Assembly: GCA_030427245.1 (NCBI GenBank) | Contig: JAUHXA010000014.1 | Location: 1-64,000, forward strand | Source: Bacteroidia bacterium | GTDB lineage: Bacteria > Bacteroidota > Bacteroidia > Chitinophagales > UBA2359 | Length of the DNA: 64,000 nucleotides | Reading direction: 5' to 3' | Shown here: positions 25,041 to 34,000 of the stretch, one piece after another | How the letters are laid out: each line of letters opens with the position of its first letter | Numbering within the stretch: the first letter of the stretch is position 1 | Program-made: the position numbers and the translations under genes | The notes under the pieces: model-generated | The model's input: only the letters and a program-made list of their open reading frames with translations | Databases searched by the model: none | What the model was told of the DNA's origin: nothing

Positions 25041-25642
25041 TGAACCCAACAAACATTTTATTATTTATAGGCGTGATTACGCTTGTTGTAATCGCAATCT
25101 GCCTTATTGCTAAAGCAAGGCGTGAAAACAAACACATGGATTTGCATGAAGCCTTCATCAAAAAAAACGATGAATTAAGGCAATTACAGGTGGATTGGCA
25201 TAAGAAAATGGATAATGAGCAAGAGGTGAGTCTATCGAAAGCCATTAGCGTATTAAGAAAAGACAAAGAACGTGCAGCTCCATTGCTTGGCAAAGCACTT
25301 ATCGCTATTTGGGGTAGTGAAGGGGGAATCGACACGAGTGGGCTTATTGCGGACAAGGCAATTCAAAATACCTTTGAAGCTCTTTATGGGAAGGGAAGTT
25401 ACGACAAAATTGATATGGATGACTTCTTCGACATAATAACTACGCTTCTATGGAAAAAAGGGCTGATAGAAGAACTCCCCACATCAGAGATTACCGATGT
25501 CAAAAACTTGGCTTACTACCTATTAGATGAAGCCAAAAAAGAATCTGCTAAAAAGGGGGCTTCACAGGATGCACAGGACGAACTGAGCGATGAAAGAAAA
25601 AACGGAATTTACTCAGAGGGTAATTATGATTTTCCTGCATAA
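25040..25642 (+). CDS. Membrane-anchored hypothetical protein
   Basis: 200 residues. One N-terminal hydrophobic helix (residues 5-24, ILLFIGVITLVVIAICLIAK) followed by a charged helical cytoplasmic or virion domain. The 5'-extended frame from 24995 overlaps the preceding gene and the element, so ATG 25040 is preferred. The next gene starts 3 bp later. Confidence 0.7.
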   Translation: MNPTNILLFIGVITLVVIAICLIAKARRENKHMDLHEAFIKKNDELRQLQVDWHKKMDNEQEVSLSKAISVLRKDKERAAPLLGKALIAIWGSEGGIDTSGLIADKAIQNTFEALYGKGSYDKIDMDDFFDIITTLLWKKGLIEELPTSEITDVKNLAYYLLDEAKKESAKKGASQDAQDELSDERKNGIYSEGNYDFPA

Positions 25643-25644
25643 CA

Positions 25645-27873
25645 ATGAACTGCATCCGAATCATACCAGATGGGCAAACGCTCGACATAACCAATCAAGA
25701 AATTGAGTTGGTTAAACTGCAATCCAGTTATGCACAACAGGGAGGTATTGCCAATGACTATACGCTGCCTGTTCAGCTTGTCGATAGCGTGCCGAACCAA
25801 AAGGTGATTCAATGGCTTCGGGATTGTAAAGGTACAGCGATTGAAACCGAGTTGTTGTCGAACGGAGTGCCTGTATTGAGGGGCAGCAAATTGAAGTTTA
25901 TTGACCAATCGGACGGTACTTCTTCCGTACAATTGGTCGGAAATTTTTATTTGTGGCGTAGCTTGCTTGAGGGGAAGTTCTTCTGTGAATTATTCTCGTT
26001 TGGCAGTCATTTTTTTACAGAGCAGCACATTGCAGAGGTACAACAACGCAATGGAGATAGCGGTGAGCTGTACACCTATCCTTCTATTGTATGGGGGGAT
26101 GAGCTGATACACAAACCCGCCTATTTCTGGAAGGAGCTACTCATCCGTAGTTTTCGGGCCATAGGCTATGAGCTTACTTATGATGGAGCGATTGCCGAGC
26201 TTCCTGCGTTTAGGGATTTGATTACGCCTCATTTTGCAGGAGTGGTTCAGACGGTTAAAAGCAACTGTATCGAACCAAGTCCAATTGACATATCAGAAGG
26301 GGAAGCAGGAGATGGTGAGGTAAGACCTCCAAGAAATGGGGACGGCTCTTCTGATACCGATATAAGCGAACCCAATACGGAAGAACCTTGTGTGGATGGT
26401 TCGGATGATGAAGTGGAGGCAAATCTGAATACCTGCACTGTAGCCCAAACACACCAAGTGTATGAGCTGCCAAGAGTTGGAAGCCTGTTGGATGCCGAAC
26501 CGATTTTGTTTGAAGCTCCGCTTGAAGGAAATGATCCAGAGGGATTGTTTCAGGTTCGGCAAATACAAACACAGGTAGGCGGGGAAACAAATATTTTTGA
26601 GGGCTACACACTTGTTCCCAATTCCAGAGGGGAATACCGAATCAAGGTAAAGTTTGATTTGTATAGGCGGTGCGCTCGACCTCCACGACAAGGAGGAGGA
26701 TTTAGCGACTACATTCTGTTCCACACCAAAACACTCACCAGAGAAGCCTCTACTAAGTGCGACAAGCCAATTTATCTGTATTATACCTATGAGTTCGCTG
26801 ACGACTTTGCTTCTCCTAACAAGTTTATTCGGGTGAGCTTGTGTGGCGAGTCAGAGGATGTGTATAGGGGGGATTTGCGAGTATGTCGTTTCACAGGAGG
26901 TGTCGGAACGGATGATGATGTCGCTATCCGTCCTGTGGACATCAAGATGGTAGTCACCATCACTGTTCAAAAAACAGGCAGTCAGCATGTGTGTAAAGGC
27001 GAGAAAGATACCAATGTGGTGGACTTGGATTTGAATTGCCCCAACTTGCAGCCACTTCAATTGGTCAATTTCTTGGAAGAATCCTTGGGGTTTATGTTTT
27101 TGGATAAAGGACAGAAACGAATCTCTATGACTCATCGGCTTGATCATTTTGGAATACCTCATCAAATAAATGCGGAAGACTGGCGGGATATTGTGAATTG
27201 CTCCTCTGCAAAAGAAACCTTGATTCGAGCCAAATACAAGGAGCTATTGAAGTTTACTTACCAAAATGATGATTATATTCCTCTTTCTCAGTACGAGGAT
27301 GTTTATGATAAACCTTTGGGTGAGGGTTCGTTTGAGATTGCAGATAAAAACAGTACTCAGTTAGGTGAGCAAGTCATGAATTCAAGCAATGTCTTTTCTG
27401 CTACGGCTATGATAATGCTTGACAATGGCTTGTGGCTTCCACAAATTGGAGATGCGCCTTTTGAGGAGGTTAATCCCAGAGTGTTGATTTATGAGGGAGA
27501 CAAGAGTATTTTGGATGATGCGGAGGTGGAGCCACAAGTAAAACAATATGGACTCTCCTATTTCTACAAGGAGAATGTCGAGGAGGATGTGGTTCAGTTG
27601 GATTTCTCCAATACGCATGGATTGGGATTGATGGACCGATTGTGGTGGAGGTATCTGCAAGTTATTGCCTGCGGAGTGGAGGTGGAGGCAAGTGTTTTGT
27701 TGGGATTGTTGGCGTATCAGGACTTGCAGATGGCTGCGGCTAAGTTTTTTAAGAGTAGGGATGCTAATGGGAGCTTACAGCTGCATTATCATTTCTTGAA
27801 TGAAGTGAATTTTAAAGTGGGTGCTGATGCGCCTACTGCCTGTCGGTTTTGGCAGATTCCAAATCTAAAATAA
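25645..27873 (+). CDS. Large tail-tip/baseplate structural protein
   Basis: 742 residues. N-terminal region (MNCIRIIPDGQTLDITNQEI, LPVQLVDSVPNQKVIQWL) resembles start domains of Bacteroidota phage tail proteins that replace baseplate hubs; residues 215-255 are a low-complexity acidic/Gly linker. The C-terminal half is well folded in appearance. No enzyme motif. Assigned by size, neighbours and style. Confidence 0.6.
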   Translation: MNCIRIIPDGQTLDITNQEIELVKLQSSYAQQGGIANDYTLPVQLVDSVPNQKVIQWLRDCKGTAIETELLSNGVPVLRGSKLKFIDQSDGTSSVQLVGNFYLWRSLLEGKFFCELFSFGSHFFTEQHIAEVQQRNGDSGELYTYPSIVWGDELIHKPAYFWKELLIRSFRAIGYELTYDGAIAELPAFRDLITPHFAGVVQTVKSNCIEPSPIDISEGEAGDGEVRPPRNGDGSSDTDISEPNTEEPCVDGSDDEVEANLNTCTVAQTHQVYELPRVGSLLDAEPILFEAPLEGNDPEGLFQVRQIQTQVGGETNIFEGYTLVPNSRGEYRIKVKFDLYRRCARPPRQGGGFSDYILFHTKTLTREASTKCDKPIYLYYTYEFADDFASPNKFIRVSLCGESEDVYRGDLRVCRFTGGVGTDDDVAIRPVDIKMVVTITVQKTGSQHVCKGEKDTNVVDLDLNCPNLQPLQLVNFLEESLGFMFLDKGQKRISMTHRLDHFGIPHQINAEDWRDIVNCSSAKETLIRAKYKELLKFTYQNDDYIPLSQYEDVYDKPLGEGSFEIADKNSTQLGEQVMNSSNVFSATAMIMLDNGLWLPQIGDAPFEEVNPRVLIYEGDKSILDDAEVEPQVKQYGLSYFYKENVEEDVVQLDFSNTHGLGLMDRLWWRYLQVIACGVEVEASVLLGLLAYQDLQMAAAKFFKSRDANGSLQLHYHFLNEVNFKVGADAPTACRFWQIPNLK

Positions 27874-27887
27874 ATGAATGCGCTATT

Positions 27888-28304
27888 ATGAAAAGAATAA
27901 CTAACATCCCAATAATAGTAGAAGGCTCTTTTCAAAAAATAAGTTTTTTAAAAGCAAGAGGTTTCCTGAGTGAACTATTGCCACTTATGGGGGAAAGAAT
28001 AATAGATGCAAGTGTGCTCGAAAGAGATGTGCCACGCATATCATATAGCGGCTACCCTAATATTTTATCTGTTGATGCTTTGCTTTTCCCTGATTTGGGA
28101 ATAGATGATACAAAATGGGCAGAGCATATCAAGGTTGTTTCAAATGATATGCTGAGAGGAACAGGGAAAGGGGTGTTAACTTATCGCATTAACTTGGATA
28201 CAATAATAGGTATACCAGACATTGTGTCTGATACTCTTACCTATGTTTTGGATTTCAACAAAGTAGAACCAGAAGAATGGTTTTGGAATAAGTTGGAACC
28301 TTGA
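27888..28304 (+). CDS. Hypothetical protein
   Basis: 138 residues from ATG 27888 (MKRITNIPIIVEGSFQK); the frame is open to 27849 inside the previous gene. No recognised family. Last gene of the element-8 unit. Confidence 0.6.
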   Translation: MKRITNIPIIVEGSFQKISFLKARGFLSELLPLMGERIIDASVLERDVPRISYSGYPNILSVDALLFPDLGIDDTKWAEHIKVVSNDMLRGTGKGVLTYRINLDTIIGIPDIVSDTLTYVLDFNKVEPEEWFWNKLEP

Positions 28305-28328
28305 TATAATAAATAAATATTCAATCAA

Positions 28329-28347
28329 CACGTATATGAATCAGCAA
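28329..28347 (+). promoter_or_regulatory. CACGTATA / ATCAGCAA element 9
   Basis: CACGTATA 28329-28336 ends on the first base of ATG 28336; ATCAGCAA 28340-28347. Confidence 0.75.
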
Positions 28348-29433
28348 AAGAATTACGATATAGCCATCATTGGTGCAGGGCCAGTCGGTATTGAATGTGC
28401 AGTGAGACTACAAAGAGCAGGGCTTGATGTAGTCGTCATTGAGAAAGGGGGCATTGCTCAGACTATCTACAATTACCCTAAGAATATGCGCTTTGTGCGC
28501 ACCAAACAGGAAATGCAGATTGAGGACATTGAGTACCGTGCCAAAACAGACTACCCCACAAAAGAGGAGGCGCTCACTTATTATCACAAGGTTGTGGAAC
28601 AAGAAGATTTGGAGGTGTGTACTTTTTGTGAATTAGAATTATTTACCAAAAAAATAGAGGGAGGCTACATTCTGTATGTGCAGGACTCCAGAACCAAACA
28701 AAAGAATAAAAATATTGACAAAATCAACGCCAATATGGTCGTAATGGCAATTGGGGCATGTCAAAAACTAAAGCCTTTTGTGGTAGAGGACTACACAACC
28801 AAACAGGTTATTGTTAGGGAGTTTGAAGATGGCTTGCCTTATCGTGGCAAAAAATGTGTGGTTGTCGGTGGAGGCAATAGCGGTGTTGATACGGCTTTGG
28901 ATTTGGTGAAGGCAGGCGCAAAGGTAAGGCTGCTGATTCGAGAGTCAGAGTACAGGAACAATGTGCCAGCGCATAAGATTGAGGAATTGGAGATTTATGA
29001 AAACCACAACAATATATGGATTGAGTTTGATACTGCTGTCAAGGCGGTATTTGATGATTTTGTGGTTTTGAATGATGATGGTTACATCTTTACCGATTTT
29101 GTTTTCCCCATGATTGGGTATCAAATCAATTGGGAGTTCTTGTCTTCAATTGGTATTCAATCGGGTTACGATTTGGTGCAAGCCAAGTTTGTTACACAAT
29201 GTGATGCACATACAAGAGAATCCGATATGGACAACGTATTCATTGCAGGGGCAGTGACGGGTTCGCTTGATGGCGGCATCCCAAAGTTTAAGAAGGGGAT
29301 TGAAAGGTTGGTGGAGACTATTTTGGTTAGACGAGGGGTGGAGCCTGATAGTGATTTGCAAGAAAGAATGCCCATTGACGGAGAGTCTTCTGTATGGATG
29401 GTTAAGGTTAAAAATGACGCAATAAAAGTATAG
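28336..29433 (+). CDS. YpdA-like bacillithiol-disulfide reductase
   Basis: 365 residues. FAD-binding GAGPVG at 13-18 in IIGAGPVGIECAVRL, the YpdA-typical EKGGIAQTIYNYP (36-48), NAD(P)H-binding VVVGGGNSGVDTALDL (175-190), and a final FAD motif VFIAGAVTG (301-309). Known role: NADPH-dependent reduction of oxidised bacillithiol (BSSB), closing the bacilliredoxin cycle. Firmicute YpdA has a cysteine at the V17 position; here the nearby cysteine is C21, so redox chemistry needs testing. Partner: the BrxC-like protein of 11055-11876. A general thioredoxin-reductase-like enzyme is the alternative. Confidence 0.78.
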   Translation: MNQQKNYDIAIIGAGPVGIECAVRLQRAGLDVVVIEKGGIAQTIYNYPKNMRFVRTKQEMQIEDIEYRAKTDYPTKEEALTYYHKVVEQEDLEVCTFCELELFTKKIEGGYILYVQDSRTKQKNKNIDKINANMVVMAIGACQKLKPFVVEDYTTKQVIVREFEDGLPYRGKKCVVVGGGNSGVDTALDLVKAGAKVRLLIRESEYRNNVPAHKIEELEIYENHNNIWIEFDTAVKAVFDDFVVLNDDGYIFTDFVFPMIGYQINWEFLSSIGIQSGYDLVQAKFVTQCDAHTRESDMDNVFIAGAVTGSLDGGIPKFKKGIERLVETILVRRGVEPDSDLQERMPIDGESSVWMVKVKNDAIKV

Positions 29434-29441
29434 GTGAATTT

Positions 29442-29729
29442 ATGAAAAATCCCAAAACAGACAAATACAGCTTCCTTTATTTCATTGCAGCTCTCGAAGG
29501 GAAGAATTTTGATGAAATAGAAGAAAATAATCGGAAGTGGGCAATTAGCTTCTTATCTAAGTTGCCCTCATCTATTGTAGGAATAGGAGAGGAAAGCGGA
29601 GGAGAACATCATGGTGACTGTACGCAGGATAATTATTCTTGTGTACTGTGTGTGCTTCAAGACTTACTGGAGCAGTATTCCCAATATTATTTTCACGAAG
29701 AGGAATTTCGTAAGTCTTTGGGAGAATGA
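29442..29729 (+). CDS. Hypothetical CxxC protein downstream of YpdA
   Basis: 95 residues, 8 bp after the reductase gene. Contains EHHGDCTQDNYSCVLCVLQD with a CVLC motif near residues 66-69. The CxxC next to a flavin reductase hints at a redox or metal role, but no family is recognised. Confidence 0.6.
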   Translation: MKNPKTDKYSFLYFIAALEGKNFDEIEENNRKWAISFLSKLPSSIVGIGEESGGEHHGDCTQDNYSCVLCVLQDLLEQYSQYYFHEEEFRKSLGE

Positions 29730-29760
29730 ATATTAGAATTTCCTCTCTCTTGCGTATTTT

Positions 29761-29798
29761 AAGCTCCTAAACATTGTTGTCTGAGGAGCTTTTTTTAT
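29761..29798 (+). terminator. Terminator between convergent genes
   Basis: AAGCTCCT (29761-29768) and AGGAGCTT (29784-29791), then TTTTTT. The stem overlaps the stop of the minus-strand HTH gene. Confidence 0.8.
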
Positions 29799-30147
29799 TG
29801 CCCTTCAGCTCTGCGATTTGATTCTGTATATCGGCAAGCATTTCTAAAACCTTATTCATGTTTTTCTCATTTTCTTGCATTTGTTTCATCAAATCAAGAA
29901 GCTTGTCTATCCGTTCTTCGCTTTTTTTGTATTGATTAATAGGTGAAATCTCTTCTTTCCTAAAGAATTCCTTATTTACACCCAAAACTTCTTTAATGGC
30001 CAATAAATGCGTTGGTAAAAGAACCTCTTTTTTTACAGCTGCAAAAAGCTGCGCCCTACTGATGTGCGGACTAAAATCCGCCACTGCTTTATTTATTGAC
30101 CCATATCTTTCTTCTAATAGGGATTTCAATTTCTTTCCTTCTGACAT
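29767..30147 (-). CDS. HTH regulator with coiled-coil tail
   Basis: 126 residues. N-terminal residues 5-55 fit a small phage-repressor-like helix-turn-helix (YGSINKAVADFSPHISRAQL ... LLAIKEVLGV). Residues 70-115 form an amphipathic coiled coil (IDKLLDLMKQMQENEKNMNK). It is transcribed against the late genes, behind the secreted-protein gene. Possible lysogenic-conversion regulator; target unknown. Confidence 0.6.
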   Translation of the reverse strand: MSEGKKLKSLLEERYGSINKAVADFSPHISRAQLFAAVKKEVLLPTHLLAIKEVLGVNKEFFRKEEISPINQYKKSEERIDKLLDLMKQMQENEKNMNKVLEMLADIQNQIAELKGNKKSSSDNNV

Positions 30148-30177
30148 AAGTGCGTTGTTTATATGCTAATGAAGTTA

Positions 30178-30738
30178 CTACCTAATGCAACTCAATACTT
30201 CTCCAATCCTGCTCCATTGTTTCTTTTTCTTCAATTCTCTATCGACATACCCATCAGTCGTATGGATACGAATATCGGTTACTTGGCTTGACAATACTTG
30301 AGAGATTTGTTCGTCACTGATTCTATATTGAATTCCTCCTTTCCAAATACTAAACATATCAGAAGAACTTGGCGCATCCGCAACAACTCCAAAGGCAGCA
30401 GGGATTTTTACCACTTCTTCATTTTTGAGGAGTAGCCATAGCTCACTGTTTTCAGAAATACCAAAAACATCGAAATAAGCCCATTCAAGCAATAAATATT
30501 TTGTGTCTCCCACAGACCTCCCCCTAATGCTCATGCTCTCGGACAACCCTTTCAAATATAAAATTTTAAGTTTAGTCTCCTTCACCACTTCCTTTGTAAA
30601 TTTATCGACTTGGTTTTCGATATACAAACAATCCCCCTCACTATGAACTACCTCATGGTCAGTATAAAGTTCGTCTTGTGCAAACGAATAGGAGGCGAAA
30701 AAAAGAAGGAGAGGAAAGAAGGCAAGTAAAATTCTCAT
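30178..30738 (-). CDS. Secreted protein of unknown function
   Basis: 186 residues. Signal peptide residues 1-20 (MRILLAFFPLLLFFASYSFA) with an AQ cleavage context. The mature part has no recognised domain. It has its own minus-strand promoter (30764-30796) and shares an operon with the HTH gene, 30 bp apart. The reversed orientation within late genes marks this pair as accessory ('moron') genes. Confidence 0.7.
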   Translation of the reverse strand: MRILLAFFPLLLFFASYSFAQDELYTDHEVVHSEGDCLYIENQVDKFTKEVVKETKLKILYLKGLSESMSIRGRSVGDTKYLLLEWAYFDVFGISENSELWLLLKNEEVVKIPAAFGVVADAPSSSDMFSIWKGGIQYRISDEQISQVLSSQVTDIRIHTTDGYVDRELKKKKQWSRIGEVLSCIR

Positions 30739-30763
30739 GGCATTTACATTTTACGTAAAAATG

Positions 30764-30796
30764 CAAATATAATAATACAAATAACAACAAACCAAA
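30764..30796 (-). promoter_or_regulatory. Minus-strand promoter of the accessory operon
   Basis: Read on the minus strand: TTTG (30796-30793), a 21-nt spacer, TATATTTG (30771-30764). The palindrome TTTTACGTAAAA at 30750-30761 lies at the expected start region. Confidence 0.6.
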
Positions 30797-30809
30797 TCAG
30801 GATTGGCTA

Positions 30810-30841
30810 TTGTGAATTCTCAACGAAAACAATTATCTTAG
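30810..30841 (+). promoter_or_regulatory. Plus-strand promoter before element 10
   Basis: TTG 30810-30812, a 21-nt spacer, TATCTTAG 30834-30841 (one off TAnnTTTG). Divergent from the minus promoter at 30764-30796. Confidence 0.45.
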
Positions 30842-30868
30842 CAAATTCGTATTACAATAGAGTAATCA

Positions 30869-30889
30869 CACGTATATTCCAATCAGCAA
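30869..30889 (+). promoter_or_regulatory. CACGTATA / ATCAGCAA element 10
   Basis: CACGTATA 30869-30876, ATCAGCAA 30882-30889. A hairpin with a U-tract starts at its end, about 190 bp before the tape-measure ATG. Confidence 0.7.
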
Positions 30890-30937
30890 AAGAACAATTC
30901 CCTCCTCTGAGTAAGGATAGTCTGTTCTTTTTGTTTT
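30888..30937 (+). terminator. Hairpin with U-tract upstream of tape-measure gene
   Basis: AAAAGAACA (30888-30896) pairs with TGTTCTTTTT (30923-30932), with a 26-nt loop. It would stop transcription begun at 30810 and release a short RNA of about 90 nt. A second stem, AAGCAG/CTGCTT, lies downstream near 30970-31005. The rest of 30938-31079 holds no ORF. Confidence 0.55.
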
Positions 30938-31079
30938 GTTATCATCGTGTGTTTGCCAAATAAAAAAAGCAGCAAAGAAAAACTTGTGTGTCTATTCTTC
31001 ACTGCTTCAAATGTAAATGTCATCAGTTAAAGTACAAATGTACTAATATTTATCCGATTTTCCCAAATCGAACGGCACG

Positions 31080-34000
31080 ATGGCAAATAATCAGTTGGTT
31101 TATACAATAGAGCTTCGCAATGGCAAGCTCATCAAGGACATCAATGACTTCATTAAGAAGAACCAGGAGGGCGCAGATTCTATTGAGCAGATTGCGGAGG
31201 CGAATAAGAAGCTGATTGCTGTTGCTAAACAAGCTACCGACCGAACTACCGAGGGCTACAAAAAACTCGCTGCTCAAATCTCTGCCAACAAAGCGGAGGT
31301 GAAAGCCTTCAATCAGGAAATAACCAATACTCCCAACAACAAGTCCTACGAACAACTTCGCAGCGAAATTGACCGAACAGCCAATACCATTGAAGGGCTA
31401 CGACTCAAACAAAAGCTGCTCAAGGAAGCGTTTGAAAAGCAAGAGATAGGCTCACAAGGATATGCCCAACTCCAATTACGACTCAAGGAAACCAATCTTG
31501 AGCTAAAAAAACAGCTGGATACAGTCAAGAAGTCCACCCAATCATTGGGAGGGGTAAACGAAAGCGCAAAGTTTGCGGCTGGCTCGTATGGTGAATTAAG
31601 GCAAAATATCAAGACAGCCAAAGATGAGCTCCAAAAATACACCGTAGGCAGTAAACAATACGAAGTAGCTCAAAAAAACCTCAACGAACTCCTGCAAAAA
31701 GAGGTCGATATTCGCAGGACTCAACCTTCCCTCTTCCAAACCCGCATCACCCAAGCCATTAACGAATCGGATGCGGTCAAAAAACTCCAAACTGCAGCCG
31801 CCAATCTTCGGCTGGAGCAGGGAGCTTTGACTCAAGCTTCTAAAGACAATGCGGATGCTCAAGCGGAGGTACGCAAGGAAATGGAACGCACCGCAAAGGT
31901 GTCTGGTAAATCTTCGGCTGAGTACAAAGAACTTGAACAAAAGCTCAAATCACTCGAAACCCAAGAGGTTCGCAATACCAAAGAGTTTAAGCGGATTCGG
32001 GAGGAATTACAGAAAACCAATACAGCCATTGACAAAGCATCCAAAGGGTTTAGCGGCATTGGTAAAAACCTAAAAACTGTCGGGGCTTTAGTGGTAGCAA
32101 AGTTGGGCTTCGATGCGGTCAAAGATTCCTTTTTAGCGACAGTGAAGGCAGGAGCGACCTTCGAGCAGAAGCTAAAAGATGTACAAGCGGTTAGTGGAGC
32201 GACTGGTCAAGAACTTCGCAAGATTGAACAGTTGAGTTTGAAGCTTGGAGGAAGTACACAGTTCACCTCCAGCGAGGTGGCCGAGCTTGCAAAAGAATAC
32301 AGCAAACTTGGTTTCACTATTAATGAAATCGTACAAGTCGCTCCTGGCACCTTGGATTTAGCCACAGCAACAGGCACTACCCTTCAAGAATCGGCTGTGA
32401 TTACTGGGGCCACGCTGCGAGCCTTCCAACTCGATGTTTCCGAAACAAGCCGAGTTGTAGACGTATTGGCGCTTTCTTCTTCTAATTCTGCATTGGATAT
32501 GGAAAAGATATCCAATTCCTTAAAATTTGTAGCCCCAGTTGCTGCAGCTGCGAATATTGATTTAGAAGCGGTAGTGGGAACATTGGGGGCATTGGCAAAT
32601 GTTGGAATAGATGGGTCAAGGGCAGGGACTTCATTGCGTAGAATTTTTTCTGACATCAGCACAGAGGGGTCAAAACTCACCAAAACACTTGGTTTTACAG
32701 TCAAAACAGGGGATGATTTGATTCGGGCCTTCAAACAACTGCAAAAAGAAGGGGTAGACAATGCTAAGGCTCAAGCATTGGTAGGTCGTGAAGCGCAGTC
32801 TGCATTTGTGAGTTTGGTAGCACAAGCCGACAAAGTAGAGGAATTGGCAAAAACGTATGATGGCGCAACAGGAAGCGCAGAACGAATTGCCTCTGTCCAA
32901 AGAGATTCATTGAATGTGGCTTTTCTTACCTTCCTTTCTGCCATCGAAGCCTTGCAGATAAACATTACCAAATATCTCAACGGACCTTTGCGTGGTTTGT
33001 TAGCAGGAATGACTTCTTTGGTCAATTTATTCAACGACTTCATCAAGATACCTGTTAGCGAGCAATTGAAAGACGAGCAGCGAGAATTGGGCAATCTTGT
33101 CAAATCAATTCAAGTCACCAATAAGAACCAAGAAGCCCGCAAACAACTCATTGAAGAATTGCAAGCAAAATATCCTGACTTCTTAAAAAATATTGACGCT
33201 CAAACAGTCAGCAATGAACAGTTAGCGGGCCGTTTATTGGAAGTCAATCAAATATTAGAAGACAATATTAGGCTGCAAGTAGAGCAAGAAAAGTTCGATA
33301 TAGCTCAAGCAAAAAGGGATGCAGTACAGGAACAAAGAAAAGCAACTCAAAAAAAACTCACTGAATTGCTTATTGAGGCCGAAAAAGAATATGGAGTCAC
33401 TATCAAAACAACAGGCTCTGCGACAGAAATAGCAGCGGATGCTTTTGAACAACTCCGCAAGCAATCCACTGCCTCCACATTGGGGCTAAACTTTTTTGCT
33501 AAAAATTTTGTAGAAACGCTCAATGAATTAAGGTTTGCAGAGGAAGATTACTCTAAAGCAAGCGAAGGGGTTGCCGAGGCGGTGAACGGTAAGATTGGGG
33601 CACTCCGTTCTTATGTACAAGACACAGGTGATGCCACCAAAAAAACAGAACTACTCACTCTTGAGTTAGAGCAGCTTAACAAACAGTATTCGGTGTTGTC
33701 AGCAGAGGGCGCAGATGCCAATCAAATAGCCAGTGTTTTGAGCCAAATCAAAGCCACCCAAAAAGAACTCTCTGCTTTAGAGATAGAACTCGCTCCTGTA
33801 CCCAATGCCGAAGATGCAGGAGATGAAACAGGCAAAGATTTTACGAAAGGATTCTCCTCTCAAATCTCTAAAATCCAAAGAGAAATTGCCGATAACTTAG
33901 AACTTGGATTGTTTGATGTGTCTGATAAGTTAGCGGCTTCCTTAGAGAAGTTTGGGGAAGATGGGAAGAGAGCGGCTAAGAGAGCCTATGAGCAAATTTT

